Assembly (NCBI GenBank): GCA_030447925.1
Contig: JAUJNX010000001.1
Span: forward strand, 62,001 to 126,000
Direction: 5' to 3'
Length of the DNA: 64,000 nucleotides
Source: Egibacteraceae bacterium
GTDB taxonomy: Bacteria > Actinomycetota > Nitriliruptoria > Euzebyales > Egibacteraceae
Below are positions 16,730 through 24,601 of the stretch, in pieces (position 1 is the stretch's first letter; every line of letters starts with the position of its first letter). The translations under genes were made by a program, and so were the position numbers. The notes below the pieces were generated by a model. The model saw only the letters and a program-made list of their open reading frames with translations, did no database searches and was not told the DNA's origin.

Positions 16730-18165
16730 CGACGCCGTTCCGCTCGATCCCCGCGGCCGTGCTGGCCGGGGCCTCCGCGGTGCTGGGAGGCGCGGCGAGG
16801 ATCGCGATGTTCGGCGCCCGCACGCTGGACCCGCGCTGGCGGCGCGACGCGCCCCCCGCGGACCAGCCCCTGCCCACCCCCGACCTGCCGGCGCCGGGAG
16901 CGGGTGACCCGGACGCGGACCGGGACCTCGCGTCCCTGACCGGCGTGGACGCGGGGGCCGGGGAGGGGTCGGCGGTCGTGGAGGACCTCGACGTCGATGG
17001 CGACGGTGTGCCCGACGCGGTCGTGGTGGTCGTGGACGACGACGGCGACGGGGTGGCCGACGGCGCGATGGCGGCGTCGGTGGTCGACACCGACGGCGAC
17101 GGCGAGCCGGACGCGGTGGTCGCGGTCCTGGACGTCGACGGCGACGGCGTCGTCGACGACGTGCTCGTGGTCACCGGCGACGACGCGGGCGCGGGCCTGG
17201 GCGGGGCGGCCTTCGAGGCCGAGGCCGAGGGCGCGGACGCCGCCGCCTTCGAGGCCGCGGGCGCGGGTCTCGGCGGCGCGGCCTTCGAGGCCGAGGGCGA
17301 GGGCGAGGGCGAGGTCGAGGGCGAGGGCGAGGGCGAGGCCGCGGGCGAGGGCGAGGGCGAGGCCGCGGGCGAGGGCGAGGGCGCGGGCGGCGTGGTGGCC
17401 GCGTCGGTCGTGGACGGCGACGGCGACGGCGAGCCCGACGCCGTGGTCGCCCTCCTGGACATCGACGGCGACGGCCTCGCCGACGACGTCATGATCGTGA
17501 CCGCCGAGGACGAGGCGGGCGGGGAGCCGCGCGCGGCGGGCGACGGCGGCGCGCTGGAGGAGGCGCTCGCGGCCGACGACCTCACCGGCGCCGCCGAGGG
17601 CGCACCCGCCGGGGCCGACCTCGGCGGCACCGGGGTGGACCTGGGCGCGGCGGAGGGCACCGGCGCCGGGCCGGAGGTCGACGCCGACGCCGCGGAGCAC
17701 GCCGACGACGCCCCCGTCGGCGCCGGGGCCCTCATCGACCCGGAGGCGGCCCTCGCCGAGCCGATGGGCGCCGAGACCCTGCCCGCCGATCCCCCCGCCG
17801 CCGACGCGGCTCAGGCGCCCGCCGCGGCAGGCGGGGACGCGGCCGACGGCGAGTTCGCGGTCGCGGGCGTCGGGGACGAGGACCTGCTCGGCGGCGACCT
17901 GGCCCCCGCCCCCGTGGTCGACGACCTGCCCACCCAGGAGCACCGCGACGACCAGGGCACCGACGACACCGGCGACGACCACCTCCGTCGCCCCGAGTCC
18001 CACGTCGCCGAGATCGCGGAGCGCCCCGTCGCGACGGTCGTCCGTGAGATCGCGACGCTGTCGACCGACGAGCTCGAGGCCCTGTTCGAGTACGAGTCGA
18101 CCCACCGCAAGCGCAAGACCGTCCTGCAGGCCATCGAGCGCGCCACCGCCCCGCAGGCCGACTGA
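16726..18165 (+). CDS. Acidic protein with DxDGDG calcium-type repeats and Glu-Gly repeats
   Basis: A 479-residue, extremely acidic protein. The N-terminus has a hydrophobic stretch (PAAVLAGASAVLGGAARIAM, about 8-27) that could anchor it but is not a clear signal peptide. Residues about 83-150 hold repeats of the form DVDGDGVPDAVVVV and DTDGDGEPDAVVAV, like EF-hand or thrombospondin type 3 calcium loops; a second block recurs near 230-260. Between lie EGEGEG/AAGEGEGE repeats. The C-terminus is different: LSTDELEALFEYESTHRKRK, a basic helix. No family is known to me; calcium binding is inferred from the loops. Confidence 0.65.
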   Translation: MTTPFRSIPAAVLAGASAVLGGAARIAMFGARTLDPRWRRDAPPADQPLPTPDLPAPGAGDPDADRDLASLTGVDAGAGEGSAVVEDLDVDGDGVPDAVVVVVDDDGDGVADGAMAASVVDTDGDGEPDAVVAVLDVDGDGVVDDVLVVTGDDAGAGLGGAAFEAEAEGADAAAFEAAGAGLGGAAFEAEGEGEGEVEGEGEGEAAGEGEGEAAGEGEGAGGVVAASVVDGDGDGEPDAVVALLDIDGDGLADDVMIVTAEDEAGGEPRAAGDGGALEEALAADDLTGAAEGAPAGADLGGTGVDLGAAEGTGAGPEVDADAAEHADDAPVGAGALIDPEAALAEPMGAETLPADPPAADAAQAPAAAGGDAADGEFAVAGVGDEDLLGGDLAPAPVVDDLPTQEHRDDQGTDDTGDDHLRRPESHVAEIAERPVATVVREIATLSTDELEALFEYESTHRKRKTVLQAIERATAPQAD

Positions 18166-18166
18166 C

Positions 18167-18201
18167 CCGGTCCGGGGGGAGCACGCGCTCCCCCCGACCG
18201 G
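18167..18201 (+). terminator. Hairpin terminator after the DxDGDG protein gene
   Basis: CCGGTC, one unpaired C, then GGGGGGAGC (18167-18182) pairs with GCTCCCCCCGACCGG (18187-18201) around an ACGC loop, 2 bases after the stop codon. Confidence 0.7.
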
Positions 18202-18320
18202 ATGGGATCAGGCGCGTCCGCCTCTCGCGGCCCCGACCACCAGGACCGTGGTCGCCCGCGCCTGGCCCGCCCCGGGGGCGGATTGGCCCCGCGCCGGGCC
18301 CGGCCCGCACACTGCTGGGG

Positions 18321-18767
18321 ATGACCGTCTACTTCGAGGACTTCGCGCCGGGGCAGGTCCACGACCTCGGCAGCGTGACGGTCGACGCCGCGGAGATGGT
18401 CGCCTTCGCCCGGCGCTTCGACCCGCAGCCGTTCCACGTCGACCCGGAGGCGGCCGCCGCGTCGCACTTCGGTGGGCTGGTGGCCAGTGGCTGGTTCACC
18501 TGTGCGCTGTTCATGCGCCTCTACGTCGACCGGCTGCTGGCCGGCAGCGCCAGCCAGGGGTCACCGGGGATGGACCAGGTGCGCTGGCTGCGCCCGGTCC
18601 GCGGGGGCGACGTGCTGACCGGTTCGGTGGAGGTGGTGGCGACGCGCCCCTCGTCGCGCCGCCCCGACCGCGGGACGATCACGACCCGGTCGGAGCTGCG
18701 CAACCAGGACGGCGAGGTGGTCCTGACCATGACCGCCGACGGCATGTTCGGCCGCCGCCCCGCTTGA
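18321..18767 (+). CDS. MaoC-like (R)-specific hydratase, hot-dog fold
   Basis: A 148-residue single hot-dog domain. The segment FARRFDPQPFHVDPEAA (about 34-50) followed by GLVASGW contains the Asp and His of the hydratase motif. The family hydrates or dehydrates (R)-3-hydroxyacyl-CoA or related thioesters. The ATG at 18321 has no ribosome site; a CACACT box 7 bases upstream suggests a leaderless start. It stands alone between a terminator and the convergent MocR gene. Confidence 0.82.
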   Translation: MTVYFEDFAPGQVHDLGSVTVDAAEMVAFARRFDPQPFHVDPEAAAASHFGGLVASGWFTCALFMRLYVDRLLAGSASQGSPGMDQVRWLRPVRGGDVLTGSVEVVATRPSSRRPDRGTITTRSELRNQDGEVVLTMTADGMFGRRPA

Positions 18768-18789
18768 GGGGCGCCGGCCCGCGCGGCGG

Positions 18790-20225
18790 TCAGGCCGGGT
18801 TCGTCGAGGTGGCGGGGCGCAGGAGGCCGGCGAGGGCGGCGGCCAGGGCCGGCGCCTCGGCGGTGTGCAGCGTCGCGATCGTGACCCGGACCGCGGGCGG
18901 GCTGGCGACGCGGTAGGCCTCGCCGGGCTGGACGGCCCAACCCGCCTGCTGGAGGCCGCGCAGGACGGGGCCCTCGGCGAGGACGGGGACCCAGACGTTG
19001 AGGCCCGACGGGGCCGCGGCCGGGACGCCGCGGTCGACGAGGGCGGTGACCAGTGCCGCGCGCCGCTCGGCGTACGCCGCCGCCGCCCGGTCCAGCAGCG
19101 CGGTCGTGGCGGGGTCGGCCCACAGGGCGGCGACCAGGCCCTGGAGCACGTGACTGACCCAGCCGGGCCCCAGCCGCTGACGTCCCTGGACCCGCGCGAC
19201 GGTCGCCGGATCCCCGGCCAGGACGGCGAGGCGCAGGTCGGGGCCCAGGGACTTGGACACCGAGCGCAGGACGGCCCAGCGCTCCCGCCCGGCGGTGAGG
19301 GTGCGGTGGGGCGTCCCGGCGACCGGGCCCGCGTGGTCGTCCTCGATCAGGAGGGCGCCGGGGTGGCGGGCCAGGACGTCGGCGAGGTCGGCGGCGCGGG
19401 CCCCGTCCACGGTCGCGCCCGTCGGGTTCTGCGCCCGCGGGGTGAGGACGGCGGCGCGGGCGCCCGCGCCCAGCGCGGCGGCGAGCTGCCCGGGCACCGG
19501 CCCGCGCAGGTCGAGCCCCACGCCGACCGGCTCCAGGCCCAGCGCCCGGCACAGGTCGAGCACCCCGGAGTAGCCCGGGTCCTCCACCGCGACTCGGTCG
19601 CCGGGGCGCAGGTGGGCGGCCAGCACCCGCTCGATCCCGTCCAGCGCGCCGCTGGTGACCGCCAGGGCGGCGGGGTCGATGCCGTCGGCGCGGAACCGGT
19701 TCCCGGCCTGCTGGAGCAGCGCGGGCAGGTCCACCGCCTCCCCGTACAGCCGGGGCGCCGGGTGCGCCGCCACGATGGGGGCCTCCCCGGGCGGGTCGCC
19801 GGCGGCCCCGCGGCCGGCCGCCGGGGACGCGGGTGGGCCGGCGGCGGCGCGGCGCGCGGCGGCCACCGACGTGGTCGGGCCGCCGGTGGGCCAGGGCAGG
19901 GCGGGCAGGAGGGCCGGGTCGGGGTTGCCGGAGGCGAGGTCGCGGATGCCGGGGGCAGGGGCGGCGCGGCGCGGGCGGTCAGCGGGGAGCGGGCGGCGAC
20001 GCGGACGCCGCGGCGCTCGGCGGAGACGACCGTCCCGCGGGCGCGCAGGTCGCGGTAGGCGGCGGCCACGGTGGCGGGGCTGACGCCCAGGGACGCGGCC
20101 AGCGCGCGCACCGACGGCAGCGCCGCGCCGGGCGGCAGCGCGCCGGCCGCCACCCCGGCCTCGACCGACGCGGCGATGGCGTTCGCCGACGCACCGGTGA
20201 TCTGGTACTGTGCCGATACAGTCAT
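18790..20225 (-). CDS. MocR/PdxR-type GntR regulator with aminotransferase domain, frameshifted as written
   Basis: A fusion regulator of about 478 residues: a GntR winged helix (residues 1-80, with [20 protein letters not shown]) joined to a class I aminotransferase-like domain that binds pyridoxal phosphate as effector. The frame changes at the G5 run 19951-19955; after the shift it continues [19 protein letters not shown] and on through [13 protein letters not shown] and [15 protein letters not shown], which holds the PLP-lysine region. Everything is conserved on both sides, so a one-base sequence error is likely. It is divergent from a PNPOx-like gene with overlapping promoters, which suggests vitamin B6 control. 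Confidence 0.85.
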
Positions 20226-20244
20226 TGTCTCTGTACTATAACAG
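20207..20244. promoter_or_regulatory. Shared divergent promoter and MocR operator
   Basis: TACTAT (20234-20239) lies 7 bases before the plus-strand ATG at 20247. The overlapping minus-strand TATAGT (20240-20235) lies 9 bases before the MocR ATG at 20225. Around them are ACTGT-N6-ACAGT (20207-20222) and TACAG-N9-CTGTA (20217-20235), likely regulator half-sites. Confidence 0.6.
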
Positions 20245-20246
20245 CG

Positions 20247-20945
20247 ATGGAGCCGGGTATGGCGCGGGAGCTGGCGGTCACGGAGCGGACGCGGGTGCAC
20301 CGGCACCCGGAGCGGGCGCAGACCGGCCGCGCCGCCCTCCACGCGGTGCTGGACGAGGGCCTCATCGCCCACGTGGGCTTCGTGCGCGACGGCGCCCCGG
20401 TCGTGCTGCCGGTGGCTTACGGGCGCGACGCCGACACCGTCTACCTGCACGGCTCCACCGGCAGCCGCGCGTTCCGCGCGCTGGCGGGCGGCGCGCCGCT
20501 GTCGCTGGCCGTCACCCTGCTCGACGGGCTGGTGCTCGCCCGCTCCGCGACCCACAGCTCGATGAACTACCGGTCGGCCGTGGTCTTCGGGCGCGGCGAG
20601 GAGGTGACCGGCGAGGGCGCCAAGCGCGACGCCCTGCGGGTCGTGACCGAGCACCTGGCGCCCGGCCGCTGGGCGGAGGTCCGCCCCGTCACGCGCAAGG
20701 AGCTGGCGGGGGTGCTCGTCCTGGCCGTCGCGCTGGACGAGGCGTCGGTCAAGGTGCGCACGGGCCCGCCCCACGACGACCCCGAGGACCTCGGCCTGCC
20801 GATCTGGTCCGGGGTCCTGCCCCTGTCCCTGGCCACCGCCCGGCCGGTCCCGGACCCGACCCTGGCGCCGGGCGTCCCCGTGCCGCACTCGGTCAGCACC
20901 TGGGTCGCCGGTCCGGGCGCCCCGCTGGGGGGCGGGGGCCGGTGA
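20247..20945 (+). CDS. Pyridoxamine 5'-phosphate oxidase-like flavin-binding protein
   Basis: A 232-residue protein of the split-barrel flavin-binding family. Seen are a [17 protein letters not shown] start typical of the actinobacterial Pyridox_ox_2 group, [20 protein letters not shown] (about 50-69) and the [14 protein letters not shown] segment near 108. Its exact substrate is uncertain; members bind FMN, F420 or heme. The pairing with MocR supports a B6 link. The ATG at 20247 fits a leaderless promoter. Its TGA overlaps the GTG of the next gene. Confidence 0.8.
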   Translation: MEPGMARELAVTERTRVHRHPERAQTGRAALHAVLDEGLIAHVGFVRDGAPVVLPVAYGRDADTVYLHGSTGSRAFRALAGGAPLSLAVTLLDGLVLARSATHSSMNYRSAVVFGRGEEVTGEGAKRDALRVVTEHLAPGRWAEVRPVTRKELAGVLVLAVALDEASVKVRTGPPHDDPEDLGLPIWSGVLPLSLATARPVPDPTLAPGVPVPHSVSTWVAGPGAPLGGGGR

Positions 20946-21565
20946 GCGCCGGGGCGGTGCCCGTCGCACCCTCGCGCTGGCGCGCCTCGCCCGCGCGGCT
21001 GGGGCGCCTGCTGCTCGGCCTCTGGCTGTTCGGCGCCGGGGACGCCGTGCTGGTCGCCGGCGGGCTGGGCAACACCCCGTGGACCGTCCTGGGCGAGGGC
21101 GTGGCCGAGCGCCTGGACCTGTCGATCGGCGTGGCGACCTTCGTGGTCAGCCTGCTGGTGCTGCTGGCCTGGATCCCGCTGCGCGAGCGCCTCGGCCTGG
21201 GCACCGTCCTCAACGTCATCGTCATCAGCGTGGCGATCGACGTCACCCTGGCGCTGCTGCCCGACCCGCGGGCGCTGGTCTGGCGCGCCGCGTGCGTGCT
21301 GGCCGGGGTCGCGCTGATCGGCCTGGGCAGCGGCTTCTACCTGACCGCGGACCTGGGCCCGGGGCCGCGCGACGGCTGGATGACCGCGTTCCACCGGCGC
21401 ACCGGCCGGCCGATCTGGCTGGTGCGCCTGGCCATCGAGGGCAGCGTGGTGGTCGCGGGCTGGCTCCTGGGCGGCACCCTCGGGCTCGGCACGCTGGTCT
21501 TCGCGGTGCTGATCGGCGCGGCCGTCGACCTGGGCCTGCGCCTGACCGGGGGGCTGCGCACCTAG
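20942..21565 (+). CDS. YczE/YitT-like integral membrane protein
   Basis: A 207-residue protein with about five or six hydrophobic helices. Sections such as [17 protein letters not shown] and [20 protein letters not shown] resemble the YczE family of unknown function. It starts in a GTGA overlap with the PNPOx-like gene, so it is co-expressed with it; a role in moving a B6-related compound is only a guess. Its TAG and the TAG of the opposite gene share a CTAG. Confidence 0.72.
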   Translation: MSAGAVPVAPSRWRASPARLGRLLLGLWLFGAGDAVLVAGGLGNTPWTVLGEGVAERLDLSIGVATFVVSLLVLLAWIPLRERLGLGTVLNVIVISVAIDVTLALLPDPRALVWRAACVLAGVALIGLGSGFYLTADLGPGPRDGWMTAFHRRTGRPIWLVRLAIEGSVVVAGWLLGGTLGLGTLVFAVLIGAAVDLGLRLTGGLRT

Positions 21566-22610
21566 ACCGTGCCCCGCTCCGCTCGGAAGCCGCCCGGCGC
21601 CTGAGGTGCACCCCCCGGCCGGCGAGGCGCAGCCCCGGTCCCGGGCACGGCCAGCGTCCAGCCGACCAGCCCCACCAGGGCGAAGCCGACCGCGTTCGCG
21701 CCGCCGTGCCAACGGATCATGGTGGCGATCGTGGGCTCGTCCCAGCCCAGCCGGACGCCCAGCGCGTAGGCGACCGCCAGCGCCATGCCGGCCACCAGTG
21801 ACGCACCGGCCACCCCCCACGCCGCCCGCCCCGGCGCACCCGCCGGTACCGCGCCGGCCGCCAGGCGGAGGTGCAGGGTCGCGGCACCCAGCCCGGCGGC
21901 AGCCAGGAGCAGGGCCGCGGCGGTCTCGATGGGCCCGCCGAGCAGGATCCCCAGGGCGACGAGCGGCACCCCGACGACGACGCCCATCGCGGCCGCTGTG
22001 CCCGGGATGCCGGGCAGCCGCTGCGCCGCCAGACCGGTGAGCAGGGGCAGGACGAACCCGGCGTAGGAGAAGTGCACGGCGGTCAGCTCGACGATGACGG
22101 GGCCGAAGCCCAGCGGGGTCGCGCCCGCCCGCGACAGCACGGCCCAGCCGCCGCCGACGGCGAGGAACACCGGCCCCGCGTCGACCGCCAGCTCCGCGGG
22201 GGAGCCGCCGCGCCCCCACGCCAGCCGCCGGTGCCGGCCGCCGACCGGCGGCGCCGCGGGCGGGCCGCGCCAGCGCAGCAGCCGCTGCGCCCCGCCCACC
22301 GCGACCAGCGCCGTCACCGCCAGCCAGGGCAGGGCGAGCGCGCCGCCCACGGGGCCGGGTGGGACGGCGACGGCGACCACGAGCAGCAAGGCCGCGGGCA
22401 GCCGCCCCGCGCCGCGGCCCGGAGCGCGCCCGATGGCGTCGTGCCGCGCCCGCCGCCGTCCCCTCGGTCTGCCGCGGCCAGCAGCGGCAGCGCGAGCAGC
22501 ACGACGCCGAGCGCCGCCCCGAGCAGCGCCGCCGCCGCCCCGCCCGGGCGGAGCAGCAGGACGGCGGCGGCCCAGACCCCGACCCCGACCGCCGCCGCCC
22601 GCGTGCCCAT
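21562..22610 (-). CDS. YndJ-like membrane protein, frameshifted as written
   Basis: About 350 residues, mostly hydrophobic helices. The N-terminal part (MGTRAAAVGVGVWAAAVLLL, helices 1-2) is in one frame from the ATG at 22610, which has a GGAGGG ribosome site. From about 22400 the rest continues in another frame, with FGPVIVELTAVHFSYAGF, a stretch I associate with the YndJ family, and a last block HGGANAVGFALVG. The shift lies in a C/G-rich stretch near 22400-22412 and is probably a sequence error. Function is unknown. The stop codon overlaps that of the convergent gene. Confidence 0.6.
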
Positions 22611-22676
22611 CCCCCACCCTCCGCGCCTGGCGCCCAGGGTAGGTCAGGCTCGTGAAGGATCTCACAAGGGGTCGGG

Positions 22677-24263
22677 TCACACGGACCCGGTCACCACGAA
22701 GGTGTTGAGGATGCGGTCCAGGGCCTCCAGGTCGCGCTCGGCGTTGGCCTGGACGGCCACGCGGATGACGTAGGCCCGGTCCTCGGGGACGGCGCCGACG
22801 ACCACGAAGGTCGCGCCCACGCCGCCGCAGTCGGTGTAGAGGTCGAACTGGCCGGTGTACAGCGGGTCCTCGTAGGGCTGGCGGCCCTCGTAGGTGCACT
22901 GCTCGGACAGCTGCGGGTTGACCTCGTCGAGCAGGGTCGTCTCGTTCGCCTGCTGCGCGATCGCCGACGACGCGCTGAAGATCACCCCGGGGGTGTCCCA
23001 GCGGTTCTGCAGGCCCTCGAGGTCGGGGGCGGCGCGCACGTCGGTGATGGCCCGGCCCTCGGCGTCGGTGTAGGGGGCGCCGTCGACGTCGCTCCACTCG
23101 GTCGGCACCTCGACCTGCAGCGCGCCGGTGTCGTCGGTCACCTGGGTGTACTCGTAGCCGGCGGCGTCGGCGGGCGCGCCGCCCCCCGCGGTCGTGTCGC
23201 CCAGCTCCCGGGCGAAGGACGTGACGGCGACCAGGTCGTCGCCGTTGAGCTGGCCCTCCAGGACCTCCTGGCTGTCGAAGCGCAGGACCTCCAGGCGCAG
23301 GACGTCGTCGGCGTCGCGGCTGCGCAGGATGTCGCAGTAGCCCGCCATCGTGCCGTCCTCGCCGATGGTGACGTTCTCCAGGCGGGTGATGATGTCCCCG
23401 GAGGTGACCCCCGCCTCGTCCGCGGGGGAGCCGGACGCGACGCTGGTGACCCACACGCCCGCGTCGCCCGTCTCGGGGTTGCCCAGCGCGACGCCGTTCA
23501 CCCCGATGTAGGTGTCGTTCTCCTCGTCGCGGAGCTGCTCCACCAGCGGCTGGGCGTCGGTCACGCTGATCGCCAGGTTCTCGTCGGTGGTGACGTCCCC
23601 GGCGTAGTTGACCCCGACGACCCGGCCGTCCTGGGTGAGCAGCGGACCGCCGGAGTTGCCCGGGTTGATGCGTGCGCTGTGGGACAGGACGTTGTTCACC
23701 GAGGCCCAGGTCGTGTCGACGTCGTGGTCGCCCCGCGACACGATCCCGTCGGTGAGGGTGAACTCCGGCTCGCCGTTGGGGAAGCCGGCCGCGAAGACCT
23801 CGAGGCCCGTGCTCACCTCGCCGTCGTACCACTCCAGGAACGGGTAGTCCTGGCCCTCCAGGTCGATGACCGCGAGGTCGGAGCACTCCGAGACGCCCAG
23901 GACGCGGGCGTTGACGGGGTCCTCCGCGTCCCCGACGTAGACGTTCAGCGACGCCGATCCCGTGACCACGTGGTTGTTGGTGACCACGATGCCCTCGGGG
24001 TCGATGAGGAAGCCGGACCCGCTGCCGGTCGCCTCGTACTCCCCGACCTCGGGCTCGCGGAACGCCCCCTCGGCCTCGATCCGGACGATGGCGGTGTCGG
24101 CCTCGTCGATGCTGCTGATGCCGCCGCCGGCGTCGGCCGTCTCCGAGCCCGCGTCGTCCGCGGCGGGCGAGTCCGCCACCTCCGCGTCGTCGTCCCCGCC
24201 TGCGGCGCAGCCGGCGAGGAGGGTGAGCGCCGCCAGCGCGGCGGCCAGGGAAGAGCGTGCCAT
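22677..24263 (-). CDS. Lipoprotein S1C (HtrA/DegP-type) serine protease with PDZ domain
   Basis: A 528-residue exported protease. The lipobox LLAGC places Cys19 as the lipidated residue. The trypsin-like domain shows His98 (TNNHVVTG), Asp129 (CSDLAVIDL) and Ser204 (INPGNSGGPLL). A PDZ domain follows (about 260-330, with GSPADEAGVTSGDII), then an extra C-terminal domain of about 170 residues that I do not recognise. It likely handles misfolded envelope proteins. The ATG at 24263 has an AGGA ribosome site. The leader is acidic, a usual lipoprotein linker. Confidence 0.88.
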   Translation of the reverse strand: MARSSLAAALAALTLLAGCAAGGDDDAEVADSPAADDAGSETADAGGGISSIDEADTAIVRIEAEGAFREPEVGEYEATGSGSGFLIDPEGIVVTNNHVVTGSASLNVYVGDAEDPVNARVLGVSECSDLAVIDLEGQDYPFLEWYDGEVSTGLEVFAAGFPNGEPEFTLTDGIVSRGDHDVDTTWASVNNVLSHSARINPGNSGGPLLTQDGRVVGVNYAGDVTTDENLAISVTDAQPLVEQLRDEENDTYIGVNGVALGNPETGDAGVWVTSVASGSPADEAGVTSGDIITRLENVTIGEDGTMAGYCDILRSRDADDVLRLEVLRFDSQEVLEGQLNGDDLVAVTSFARELGDTTAGGGAPADAAGYEYTQVTDDTGALQVEVPTEWSDVDGAPYTDAEGRAITDVRAAPDLEGLQNRWDTPGVIFSASSAIAQQANETTLLDEVNPQLSEQCTYEGRQPYEDPLYTGQFDLYTDCGGVGATFVVVGAVPEDRAYVIRVAVQANAERDLEALDRILNTFVVTGSV

Positions 24264-24601
24264 CAGGGGTCCTGATCTCGCGGAACGTGAGGAAGGTCCC
24301 GCCGTACAGCGGGACCGACCGATTGCGCGAGGCGCAGGGTAGTGGATCCGCGCCGTCCTGTGCACGCTGCGTGAGGCCCACCCCGCGCGTGGTGGAGACG
24401 CCGGGTGACCCGAGTCCTGATACGGGTGACGTGCGCTTCCCCTACGGGCGCATATCGCCGTCCCCGCCGTAACACACACCGCTCGCCCCCCGTCTGGGGG
24501 GAACGCGTGCAGCACGTCCCGGCGGGGGGTGGATCCGGGCCACCACCGCAGACGCCGGGGCTGTCCCGCCCTGCCCCGTCCCGCTGACGCTGGAGACGCG
24601 C
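24264..24601. other. Divergent intergenic region with C6/G6 hairpin
   Basis: These 338 bases between the protease and sugar dehydrogenase genes contain no supported gene. A perfect CCCCCC-GTCT-GGGGGG hairpin lies at 24486-24501, about 100 bases before the plus-strand gene. It may be a leader structure or attenuator; I see no known riboswitch. Confidence 0.4.

Noticed and set aside
24405-24587. Small gene in the protease/sugar dehydrogenase gap
   Set aside because: Only 60 codons with no ribosome site and Arg/Pro-rich composition.
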